A stretch of 6,039 bases of DNA from Candidatus Brocadiia bacterium (GTDB taxonomy: Bacteria > Planctomycetota > PUPC01 > DSUN01), in assembly GCA_016782825.1 (NCBI GenBank), contig JADHXT010000235.1:1-6039 (forward strand). Direction: 5' to 3'. This document shows positions 1 through 5,212 of this stretch, in pieces (position 1 is the stretch's first letter; every line of letters starts with the position of its first letter). The notes below the pieces were generated by a model that had not been told where the DNA came from, ran no database searches, and was given only the letters and a program-made list of their open reading frames with translations. The translations under genes and the position numbers were made by a program.

Positions 1-681
1 CGCCCGCTCCGCCGCAGGGGACCCCGCAGCCCCCCTCCCGCCGAGTGCGGCTGCCGCCGCCTGGCTGCCCCCCTGCGGCTCCGCTGCCTCGCGGCCGGCT
101 CACGGGTCGCCCGGCGCGCCCCAGCCTCCTCCCATTGGCACCGAGTCAGCCCCTGCCGCGCCCCTCGGGGCAGAGACTGCAAAGGGGGGAGGCCAGATTC
201 GTCTTCCTCACCTGTCTGGCCGAGCCGAGCGTCGCGTCGAGGCGAGACGAGGGGCTTGGCCGGCGGCCGGCGACGACGCGGTCCGGCCCCCAGCCCTTCG
301 CAGAAGGCGGGGCCGTCTGGCGGACGGCCTCCGCCGCCGCATCACCACTCCGGGGCCGGAGGGCCCGCCCTGCCTCACGAGCCGGAAGTGACGAGCGCGG
401 GGGGGTGGCGACGCTTCGATGGCCCATGGCCGAGGAGATGTCGAGGAGGGATCGGCTGGCCGCTGCCGTGGGCGAGTCGGGGGAGCAAGGGACGGTCCCC
501 AAGATCCGGGGCCAGACTCGCCGCCCGATCCGTGTCTTGTCGTGCTCGTGCTCGATCTTCTCTGATCCGGGGGCCAGATCGATTACGAGCACGAGCACGA
601 CGCGGAGAAAGGCGGTCGTCATCGCGATCTGAGGCCGCCCATTCTGCCCCCGGCACCCCCCCGAAAAGCACATTTGGCCAC
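1..681. other. GC-rich non-coding region with scattered hairpins and short repeats; no supportable gene
   Basis: Several reading frames are open here on both strands, but openness means little at this GC content. My hand count of A/T bases by codon position over 1-390 gave roughly equal numbers in the three phases (about 31, 26 and 28), so there is no coding periodicity. None of the translations resembles a known family. What the stretch does hold is secondary structure: a 7-bp stem at 311-317/323-329, a 6-bp stem at 348-353/356-361, a small palindrome GGGACGGTCCC at 489-499, a near-identical direct repeat (GATCCGGGGCCAGA at 503-516 and again with one extra G at 564-578), and the 16-bp inverted repeat listed separately. 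This looks like intergenic DNA built from repeat-derived pieces. The C-terminal end of a gene lying to the left cannot be excluded for the first ~390 bases. Confidence 0.6.
539..601. repeat. 16-bp perfect inverted repeat with a 31-nt loop
   Basis: GTCGTGCTCGTGCTCG at 539-554 is the exact reverse complement of 586-601. Each arm is itself a short GTGCTC/GAGCAC iteration, and one copy of the GATCCGGGGGCCAGA direct repeat sits in the loop. The second arm is followed by ACGCGGAGAAAGG (600-612), a 13-mer that recurs at 3644-3656 next to another hairpin cluster, which suggests dispersed repeat sequence. There is no T-run after the stem, so it is not a classical intrinsic terminator, although it could still end transcription coming from the left. 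Function unknown. Confidence 0.6.
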
Positions 682-710
682 TTGACAGGCGTAAAGCGCA
701 CTGCTAGCAT
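682..710 (+). promoter_or_regulatory. sigma70-type promoter for the membrane-protein/phosphoesterase gene run
   Basis: A perfect -35 box TTGACA (682-687) is followed by an exact 17-bp spacer and a -10 box TAGCAT (705-710, four of six consensus positions). It lies in one of the few locally AT-richer patches of this region. Transcription would begin near 717, leaving a leader of about 130 nt before the ATG at 848. That leader is GC-rich with only small potential hairpins, for example GTCC-GCG-GGAC at 728-738, and I see no recognisable riboswitch. Confidence 0.7.
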
Positions 711-832
711 AACATGCGTCGCCCCGGTCCGCGGGACGGCCGTTGGGCATCTGGACCTCCAGGAGGAGGGCACACGGACGTTGCCGATCGAGAGGCGGCT
801 CCGGGACGGGCCGCACGGTTCCTGGCACCCTT

Positions 833-841
833 GGAAAGGAG
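833..841 (+). promoter_or_regulatory. Shine-Dalgarno site fixing the start at 848
   Basis: GGAAAGGAG ends six bases before the ATG at 848. The same frame is open back to an ATG at 743, but that extension would add 35 Arg/Gly-rich residues and has no comparable ribosome binding site. The 848 start is therefore preferred. Confidence 0.75.
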
Positions 842-847
842 CGCAAG

Positions 848-1591
848 ATGGCTGAAGAGGAATCCACCCCGCAGGACGAGCAGGCCCCTGAGCCTGAACC
901 GGCGCCGGCCGCCGAGGCGCCCGCAGCAGCGGCTCCGCCGTCACCGCCGCCGCAGGGAGAGGGCGTGCCGATGCAGATCGGCGCCTACATCTCGAAGGGC
1001 TGGGAGGTCGTCAAGGCCGACCCCGTGCTCTTCATTCTCGGCTATCTTGTGATCGGCGCCATCATCGGCGCCACTGGCGGGATCTTGTTTGGCCCAATGA
1101 TGTTCGGCTACCTGCGGGTTGCGCAGAAGCGCCTGAAGGGCGAGCCCGCCGAGTTTGGCGACCTGTTCTGCGGCTTCCAGGACTTCGGCAAGGGCCTGAT
1201 CACGTGGCTGTTGCTGGCGGCCGTCGGCTGCGTCGCCGGGATCATCTACGTGATCGCCATCCTCCTGTGGTTCATCCCCTGCATCGGGTGGCTGCTGGGC
1301 TTCGTCGTGATGTTGGCCGTCTCGCTGTTCATGGGCGCCGCCTGCTACTTCGTCGTCCCGAACGCTGCGCTGAGCGATGCCTCGCCGGTCGACTCGTTGA
1401 AGGCGAGCTTCCGGTTCTGCTTCGCCCACTTCTTGCAGGTCCTGCTTCTGAGCCTGGTGACCGGGCTGGTAGCGGGGGCGGGCGGCATCGTCTGCTGCAT
1501 CGGCATCTACGTCACGGCGCCCATCGCGCTCGTCGCGAGCGTCGTGGCCTACAACGAGTTCTACCTGCCCAACGCGGCGCAGGGCGAGTGA
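848..1591 (+). CDS. Polytopic membrane protein with Pro/Ala-rich N-terminal tail (DUF4013/DUF975/YciC-like)
   Basis: This 247-residue protein begins with an acidic, then Pro/Ala-rich disordered segment (about residues 1-40), probably cytoplasmic. Four or five hydrophobic helices follow, at roughly 60-82, 117-139, 146-170, 195-220 and 221-236. Between the first two helices is the segment KGEPAEFGDLFCGFQDF (97-113), and helix five ends in a YNEFY-like motif. A first helix ending in G-P, a loop with FGDLF-GF, and a closing C-G-I-G-x-x-V-T-x-P-I helix (218-226 here is IGIYVTAPI) match a broad group of uncharacterised bacterial inner-membrane proteins. I know that group by resemblance to DUF975/DUF4013/YciC-type proteins, and I cannot settle which Pfam family it would hit. 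It is the first gene after the promoter at 682-710, and its stop lies four bases before the DUF2752 start. No catalytic residues are evident; a structural or transport-accessory role would be a guess. Confidence 0.85.
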   Translation: MAEEESTPQDEQAPEPEPAPAAEAPAAAAPPSPPPQGEGVPMQIGAYISKGWEVVKADPVLFILGYLVIGAIIGATGGILFGPMMFGYLRVAQKRLKGEPAEFGDLFCGFQDFGKGLITWLLLAAVGCVAGIIYVIAILLWFIPCIGWLLGFVVMLAVSLFMGAACYFVVPNAALSDASPVDSLKASFRFCFAHFLQVLLLSLVTGLVAGAGGIVCCIGIYVTAPIALVASVVAYNEFYLPNAAQGE

Positions 1592-1595
1592 TGCA

Positions 1596-2042
1596 ATGAA
1601 GGTGGCGCGGCTGAGCGGCACGGCACGCATCCTGTGCCTGCTCGGGCCGATGCTCGTCGCCGCGATGTTCGTCGTGGCGCTGGTGATTGAGCCGGCTGTG
1701 CGGGCGCGGCCGCGGCTCTCGCGACTCTTCGCGCGGCCCTGCGTGCTCAAGGCCACGACGGACGTGCCGTGTCCCTTCTGCGGCGGCACCCGCTCCGTCG
1801 TCCTTGCGTCGCGGGGCGAGTGGCTGCCGGCCCTGCTGCTGAATCCACTGGGGGTCCTCCTGATCGCAGGAGGACCCCTGGTCGCGCTATGGCTCGGCCT
1901 CTGCGCTGCCACGGGACTCGACCTGGGCCTCCTGGCACTGAACCGCTTCCTCAGCCAGCGCGCCGTCGTGCGATGGCTCCTCGCCGCGATCTCCCTGCTC
2001 TGGCTCTGGAAGATCGTGGCCTGGCTGGCATGGGACGTTTGA
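1596..2042 (+). CDS. DUF2752 family membrane protein
   Basis: The 148-residue product carries the family hallmark at residues 49-66: C49-x-L-K, then T-T-D-V-P-C-P-F-C-G-G-T-R, with the C59-P-F-C62-G-G-T-R core intact. N-P-L follows at 83-85, as is usual after a short loop. Hydrophobic helices lie at about 12-31, 85-104 and 125-145. The two cysteines could bind metal or form a disulphide, but the biochemical role of DUF2752 is not established. The ATG at 1596 sits four bases after the upstream TGA, with a weak AGGGCGAG ribosome site at 1581-1588, so translation is probably coupled to the preceding gene. An earlier ATG at 1591 stops after two codons. The coding sequence contains a perfect 12-bp hairpin (1851-1878), listed separately. 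Confidence 0.9.
   Translation: MKVARLSGTARILCLLGPMLVAAMFVVALVIEPAVRARPRLSRLFARPCVLKATTDVPCPFCGGTRSVVLASRGEWLPALLLNPLGVLLIAGGPLVALWLGLCAATGLDLGLLALNRFLSQRAVVRWLLAAISLLWLWKIVAWLAWDV
1851..1878 (+). promoter_or_regulatory. Perfect 12-bp hairpin inside the DUF2752 gene
   Basis: GGGGTCCTCCTG (1851-1862) and CAGGAGGACCCC (1867-1878) are exact reverse complements around the tetraloop ATCG. In RNA the stem could lengthen through G1850·U1879 and U1849·G1880 wobbles and then C1848-G1881 and A1847-U1882. It encodes residues about 86-94 (GVLLIAGGP) of an ordinary membrane helix, so protein sequence alone does not require it. No T-run follows. It may slow translation or influence mRNA stability between the front and back of the operon, but this is speculative. 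Confidence 0.5.
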
Positions 2043-2184
2043 ATGGATGAGTGGGTGAATGGATGGGTGGATGGATGGATGGGTGGAAGAAGAGACGAAC
2101 CTTGTCGTGTCGATGGTCTGTGCCTTCCTCTTCCTTCTTCCCATCCATCCACTCATCCAGCCATCCACCCATCCAATCTTCCCT
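2043..2184. repeat. GGATG/CATCC low-complexity inverted repeat
   Basis: Directly after the DUF2752 stop the plus strand runs as GGATG/GGTG units (2044-2087). About 60 bases later the complementary CATCC/CACC units appear (2141-2174). GGATGGGTGGATGG at 2061-2074 pairs perfectly with 2161-2174, and the duplex continues inward to 2087/2148 for 27 pairs in total with two mismatches, one of them G·T. A second pairing, GAAGAAG (2086-2092) with CTTCTTC (2134-2140), closes the inner end if 2141-2148 is bulged out. The strand asymmetry is extreme: one arm is almost all purine plus T, the other all pyrimidine plus A. The element lies within the presumed operon and is read as neither protein nor RNA family by me. 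It fills most of the 187-base gap before the next gene. Confidence 0.8.
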
Positions 2185-2214
2185 GCCCATGCTGCCTCAC
2201 CGCTCACGTCTCGT

Positions 2215-2226
2215 AGGAGGGCCTCC
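2215..2226 (+). promoter_or_regulatory. Strong Shine-Dalgarno site inside a tiny palindrome
   Basis: AGGAGG (2215-2220) lies nine bases before the ATG at 2230 and fixes that start against an in-frame ATG at 2059 that would read through the low-complexity repeat. GGAG (2216-2219) can pair with CTCC (2223-2226) around GGC, so the ribosome site may be weakly masked. The hairpin is only four pairs and may be coincidence. Confidence 0.5.
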
Positions 2227-2229
2227 CCA

Positions 2230-2475
2230 ATGAGACGCGCCCTATGGCTTGCGCTCGCGCCGGGCGTGCTCGTCGTGCTCGCCGTGGTGTTCGTCATCTC
2301 GTTGTTCCTCGTCAAGATCCTATGGGCGTGGACCGTGCCCGACCTGTTCCCGAAGGCGGTCGAGCAGGGCCTGGTGGCAGGCGAGATCTCGTGGTTCACC
2401 GCGCTCAAGGTCGCCATCTTCATCGCCGTCCTGTCGGGCATCACCGGGCTGCGCGGCAAGAAGTCGAGCTCCTGA
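2230..2475 (+). CDS. Small two-helix membrane protein, uncharacterised
   Basis: The 81-residue product starts with a short basic N-terminus (MRRALW) and a long hydrophobic helix (about 5-33). An amphipathic loop with W-T-V-P-D-L-F-P (34-41) follows, then a second hydrophobic helix (about 56-73) and a basic Ser-rich end (RGKKSSS). I do not recognise a named family. The patterned loop and the good ribosome binding site argue that it is a real gene rather than a random frame. Only 15 bases separate its stop from the phosphoesterase start, so the two are very likely co-transcribed. The membrane context is shared with the two preceding genes, which suggests a small membrane partner, but its job is unknown. 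Confidence 0.75.
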   Translation: MRRALWLALAPGVLVVLAVVFVISLFLVKILWAWTVPDLFPKAVEQGLVAGEISWFTALKVAIFIAVLSGITGLRGKKSSS

Positions 2476-2490
2476 CCGAGGGAGATCGCG

Positions 2491-3579
2491 ATGGCCGAGG
2501 CGCGGCAGTTCCGGCTGTGGGCGAGCGGCTGCTGCCACGTGGGCACCGATCTGCGTCGCCGCAAGCGCGAGAGCCTGGCCTGCGCCATCCGCCACGCCGA
2601 GCGCGGCGGCGGCCTCGGCGGCCCGCCATTCGCATGGGACGTGGCCGTGCACCTGGGCGACTTCTCCGGCACCCAGGGGCCGCCCGACGACGCCGAGGGC
2701 CGCGAGGTCGTCCGCCAGTTCGGCGAGCTCGCCACGCACGGCAAGCACCGCCGCGAGCACGTCTATTGCCTCGTGGGCAACCACGACGCCAGCGTGCCCG
2801 GCCAGCCCACGCAATGGTGGTTCCGCAAGTGGCTCGACCCCACGGGCGAGAACTCCCGAACGTCCGGCGTCGACCCCACGCGTCGCCCCTATCCCGTCGA
2901 GGGCACGTGGGAGCGCTACGCCTTCCGCGCGGGGAACCTGCTGTTCCTCATGATGGGCGATCGCAACGACGTGGGGCCGCCGGTCGGCCGCGGCGCCAAG
3001 GGCGGCTACCCCGCGGGCGCCGTCACCGCCGAGACCTTCGCCTGGTGGAAGCGGATGGTCGAGCAGAATCCCTACAGCATCCTCATCGCGTGCCACCACC
3101 ACATGCTCAAGGAGACCACCGTCGCCTCGGGCGAGTGGGAGGGCTTCCGCAAGGACGAGGCGGGGGAGTGGCGCGGCGTCTACCACGGCTACTTCCCGCA
3201 GGGCGCGCCCCGCGGCGCCTCCTACCTCTACTTCGTCGACGGCAAGCCCGACGCGCGGGCATTTGAGCGCTACCTCGCCGACAGCCCCGGCGCCATCGAC
3301 CTCTGGCTCGGCGGCCACACCCACACCCATCCCGACGACCGCTGCGGCGGCCGCTCCCACGTCGAGCGCAAGTGGGGCGTCGGCTTCGTCAACTGCTGCG
3401 CCCTCTCGCGCTACCACGGCCACAAGAACGTGCCCATGAGCCGCCTCCTCACCTTCACCGACGGCAGCGACCGCGTCCGCGTCCAATGCTACCTCCACAC
3501 CTCGCAGCACGCGCCCCAGGGCTGGTACCAGCCCGCCGAGCGCACGCTTCCTCTCACCAAGCCCTTCGAGCTCGGATGA
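2491..3579 (+). CDS. Calcineurin-like metallophosphoesterase
   Basis: This 362-residue soluble protein has no signal peptide. It carries the binuclear-metal phosphoesterase motifs in order: a first motif G-C-C-H (13-16), G-D-F (56-58), G-N-H-D (96-99), a histidine run C-H-H-H (201-204) and G-G-H-T-H-T (274-279). The family normally cleaves phosphomonoesters or phosphodiesters using two divalent metals. Motif I is normally D-x-H; here the first position is Cys14 rather than Asp, so one metal ligand is altered or supplied elsewhere, with Asp20 the nearest alternative. The region between motifs III and IV has W-W-F-R-K-W and an R-P-Y-P segment, and there is a long insertion before the GHTH motif, so this is not a minimal phosphatase. 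The substrate cannot be told. A GGGAG site at 2480-2484 precedes the ATG by six bases. The gene follows the small membrane protein closely, which suggests an operon. Confidence 0.9.
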   Translation: MAEARQFRLWASGCCHVGTDLRRRKRESLACAIRHAERGGGLGGPPFAWDVAVHLGDFSGTQGPPDDAEGREVVRQFGELATHGKHRREHVYCLVGNHDASVPGQPTQWWFRKWLDPTGENSRTSGVDPTRRPYPVEGTWERYAFRAGNLLFLMMGDRNDVGPPVGRGAKGGYPAGAVTAETFAWWKRMVEQNPYSILIACHHHMLKETTVASGEWEGFRKDEAGEWRGVYHGYFPQGAPRGASYLYFVDGKPDARAFERYLADSPGAIDLWLGGHTHTHPDDRCGGRSHVERKWGVGFVNCCALSRYHGHKNVPMSRLLTFTDGSDRVRVQCYLHTSQHAPQGWYQPAERTLPLTKPFELG

Positions 3580-3604
3580 GACGCCCGGAATGGATGTGGA
3601 GTGC

Positions 3605-3641
3605 GGCGGCTTGACGCCGCCTTGGATTCCCGCGGAGCGGG
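3605..3641. repeat. Tandem double hairpin between phosphoesterase and DUF429-like gene
   Basis: GGCGGC (3605-3610) pairs with GCCGCC (3616-3621) around TTGAC. Seven bases further on, CCCGC (3629-3633) pairs with GCGGG (3637-3641) around GGA. Both are perfect and GC-only. The surrounding sequence, from about 3590 to the 13-mer ACGCGGAGAAAGG at 3644-3656 (shared with 600-612), looks like a dispersed intergenic repeat rather than coding DNA. It could dampen read-through from the phosphoesterase gene, but it lacks a T-run. Confidence 0.55.
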
Positions 3642-3647
3642 CAACGC

Positions 3648-3656
3648 GGAGAAAGG
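3648..3656 (+). promoter_or_regulatory. Shine-Dalgarno-like site supporting a TTG start at 3662
   Basis: GGAGAAAGG ends five bases before an in-frame TTG at 3662. The alternative ATG at 3590 has no equivalent site and would force translation through the double hairpin. Caution: the motif belongs to a 13-mer that also occurs at 600-612, so it may be repeat sequence that only happens to be well placed. Confidence 0.45.
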
Positions 3657-3661
3657 TCCCG

Positions 3662-4099
3662 TTGCGCCAGCGCACTGAGATCCACGGCATCGACTTCAGC
3701 GGCGCCGCGAAGGCCGGCCGCAAGATCTGGATCGCCAGCGGCAGGCCCGTGGCAGGCACCCTGCACATTGACGCCTGCCGTCGCCTTGCCGATCTGGAGG
3801 GCTCGCCGCGGCAGCTCGAACCGGCCCTCGCCGCGCTCCGCGCGTTCATCGCTGAGCGCCCGGCGGCCGTCTTCGGCCTCGACTTCCCTTTCGGCATCCC
3901 CCGCCAGCTCGTCAACGCGGCGACTTGGCAGCAGTTCGTCGAGAGCTTCCCCACCCGCTATCGCTCCGCGCGCCTCTTCCGCCAGCGCTGCCGCGAGGCC
4001 ACGGGCTGCCGCGACCTCAAGCGCGTGGCCGACCGCGCCATCGTCCTCGGCAACCCCGCCAAGGCCGTCGGCACCGTGCCCGACAACGAGCTCCTCTGA
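3662..4099 (+). CDS. DUF429-like protein, shortened, with an acyltransferase-like C-terminal tail
   Basis: From the TTG start the product is 145 residues; an ATG at 3590 would give 169, but its first ~24 codons are repeat sequence. The N-terminal part resembles DUF429-type proteins (predicted RNase H-fold nucleases): H-G-I-D-F-S-G-A (residues 8-15), K-I-W-I-A, then G-L-D-F-P-F-G-I-P (about 72-80) and F-R-Q-R-C-R-E-A. Both acidic positions expected for the fold, in GIDFSG and GLDFPFG, are present. Family members usually run to about 230-250 residues, with a P-x-N-L-R-L-Y segment and more after it. That half is missing. In its place the last ~24 residues read ADRAIVLGNPAKAVGTVP and on to the stop, which looks like the final coil and tail of a hexapeptide-repeat acyltransferase. 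The simplest reading is a deletion or recombination product that stayed in frame, and it may be a decayed gene. The family call is from memory of the motif pattern. Confidence 0.6.
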   Translation: MRQRTEIHGIDFSGAAKAGRKIWIASGRPVAGTLHIDACRRLADLEGSPRQLEPALAALRAFIAERPAAVFGLDFPFGIPRQLVNAATWQQFVESFPTRYRSARLFRQRCREATGCRDLKRVADRAIVLGNPAKAVGTVPDNELL

Positions 4100-4128
4100 C
4101 CTCGCAGCTGGCCCTGGGATGGAGACAG

Positions 4129-4229
4129 GGGAGGGCGAGGCTCCGGCCGAGCCGCCGTCCGCTCCGGCGGACGGCCGTCTCGATGTGGCGCGCCACCCGG
4201 TCGCGGCTCAGCGGGAGCTTCGCCCTCCC
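4129..4229. repeat. Three-stem palindromic element (REP/MITE-like) between convergent genes
   Basis: The outer arms 4129-4155 and 4203-4229 are complementary at 24 of 27 positions, and one of the three mismatches is G·T. Inside lie two more perfect palindromes: a 9-bp stem 4154-4162/4167-4175 with loop TCCG (sharing two bases with the outer arm), and the 12-bp self-complementary GTGGCGCGCCAC at 4185-4196. Folded as single strand it gives a three-way junction. The arms read GGGAGGGCGAGGCTCC, a sequence type I associate with dispersed repeats in planctomycete-like genomes (from memory). The position between the 3' ends of two convergent genes would suit a bidirectional terminator, though no T-runs flank it. 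Confidence 0.75.
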
Positions 4230-4266
4230 ACCAGGCCTCGGGCGCGAATCACCATCGAACGGGTTC

Positions 4267-5142
4267 TCAGGCGCCAGCCACGCCGAGCTTCTTCGTCAAC
4301 GCCTGCCAGACAGCCATCGAGCGCTTGAGGTGCGCCTCGGAGGCGCCGGGGACGCTGTAGCACTGGAGGCCGACGGGGCCGGTGTAGCCCACCTTCTTGA
4401 CGGTGCCGAGGAAGCCGAGCAGGTCGTAGTCGCCCTGGTCGAGGGCGTAGATCTTGCGGCCCTTCGTCGTGCCGTTGTTGATGGTCACGCTGAAGAGGTG
4501 GGGCAGGACGTCGCGGAGAGTCGCCTCGACCGAGCGGCTCTGCTTCACCCAGGTCCAGTGGACGAGATTGAAGTTCGTGCCCACGTTCTTGCGGCCGATC
4601 TTCTTCGCCAGGCGGGCGCCGTCGTCGACCTTCTCGGTCCAGAACCAGGCGTGGGGATAGACCGACACGACCGGGCCAGTGTCGCCGCAGAGGTCGGAGA
4701 CGCGGGTCATCAGCTCGATGGCCTGGGGGTCGCCGGCGGGGTCGGAGGGCTTCTTGAAGGTCTTGCTGCGGATGCCCATCTCGATGCGGGTCGCGCGGCC
4801 CTTCATGAGCTTGATGCTGTCGCCGAGCTTCGGGTCGACCGGCTGCTCGGCCCAGGGCACGGTGTAGACGGCGTTGAGCTCGAGCCCGTGCGTGTCGAGG
4901 GCCTCGAGCATCTCGGGCAGACGCTGGTGGTTGAGGTGGTACTCGAGGCCCACGTAGCCCAGGTCCTTGAGCAGCTTGGCCTGGTCCTCATAGCCCTTGA
5001 TGGTCCTCAGGCCGTTGTCGAAGGCGTAGAAGGGCCACATGGGCTTCTTCCTTTCCGCTGGCGTCGCGCCGCGGGCAGCGAGCCCGGCGACCGCGGCCGC
5101 GCTGCCCAGGACGAAGCGCCGCCGCGAGAGGTGGGGGTGCAT
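4267..5142 (-). CDS. Tat-exported sugar phosphate isomerase/epimerase-like protein (xylose isomerase-like TIM barrel)
   Basis: The 291-residue product begins with a twin-arginine signal (S-R-R-R-F-V at 6-11, then a hydrophobic A/G/L stretch to about 23), so the mature protein is probably exported folded. The rest fits the AP-endonuclease-2/xylose-isomerase-like barrel: G-L-E-Y-H (65-69), H-G-L-E-L-N-A-V-Y (85-93), an acidic strand with R-I-E-M-G (119-123), V-Y-P-H (161-164), V-G-T-N-F-N-L-V-H (187-195), V-T-I-N-N-G (219-224), and G-Y-T-G-P-V-G-L-Q-C-Y near the end (252-262). Such proteins isomerise or epimerise sugars or inositols using bound metal; the substrate here is unknown. Length is usual for the family. 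GAGGAG (plus-strand 5152-5157) lies nine bases upstream of the ATG. The gene is monocistronic and convergent with the plus-strand run. Confidence 0.9.
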   Translation of the reverse strand: MHPHLSRRRFVLGSAAAVAGLAARGATPAERKKPMWPFYAFDNGLRTIKGYEDQAKLLKDLGYVGLEYHLNHQRLPEMLEALDTHGLELNAVYTVPWAEQPVDPKLGDSIKLMKGRATRIEMGIRSKTFKKPSDPAGDPQAIELMTRVSDLCGDTGPVVSVYPHAWFWTEKVDDGARLAKKIGRKNVGTNFNLVHWTWVKQSRSVEATLRDVLPHLFSVTINNGTTKGRKIYALDQGDYDLLGFLGTVKKVGYTGPVGLQCYSVPGASEAHLKRSMAVWQALTKKLGVAGA

Positions 5143-5183
5143 GATCCTCGTCTCCTCGCTCCCAGGGGTCGGTGCAACATCCA

Positions 5184-5212
5184 GTGATACCAGAAACGCC
5201 CGATGGAGTCAC
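5184..5212 (-). promoter_or_regulatory. Candidate promoter of the sugar isomerase-like gene
   Basis: On the minus strand GTGACT (5212-5207) and TATCAC (5189-5184) are separated by exactly 17 bases, each matching four of six consensus positions. Transcription would start near 5177, giving a leader of about 35 nt with the GAGGAG ribosome site inside it. The boxes are weaker than those at 682-710 and 5568-5596, but spacing and position fit. Confidence 0.4.

Noticed and set aside
2..391. Open plus-strand frame from the left edge, Pro/Ala/Arg-rich, possible tail of an upstream gene
   Set aside because: All plus frames are open here because of GC content. Hand-counted A/T bases show no three-base periodicity, and third positions in this frame are the most AT-rich rather than the least.
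743..847. N-terminal extension of the first membrane protein from an ATG at 743
   Set aside because: It adds 35 Arg/Gly-rich residues without a ribosome site, while 848 has GGAAAGGAG at proper spacing.
45..855. Long plus-strand open frames (45-632 and 256-855) and minus frames 146-673 and 375-944
   Set aside because: Translations are Arg/Pro/Ser-rich and low-complexity, cross an inverted repeat and the promoter, and have no ribosome sites or family resemblance.
2044..2174. Possible CRISPR or tandem repeat array
   Set aside because: There are no equal-length spacers; units are short, irregular and arranged as inverted arms rather than direct repeats.
2051..2229. Small proteins rich in MDGW or IHPS repeats read from the low-complexity element
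   Set aside because: They are translations of the simple repeat, found in several frames on both strands, with no ribosome sites.
3605..3641. Classical rho-independent terminator after the phosphoesterase
   Set aside because: There are two good GC stems but no following T-run, and the DUF429-like frame continues just beyond, so it is listed as a repeat.
2320..3954. 544-residue minus-strand open frame antisense to the phosphoesterase
   Set aside because: It is an Ala/Val/Gly/Asp-rich mirror of a GC-biased real gene whose sense frame has all phosphoesterase motifs.
3925..5187. 420-residue plus-strand open frame antisense to the sugar isomerase-like gene
   Set aside because: The complementary strand encodes a full Tat-signal TIM-barrel protein. 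The plus frame also runs through the palindromic element at 4129-4229 and has no recognisable domain.
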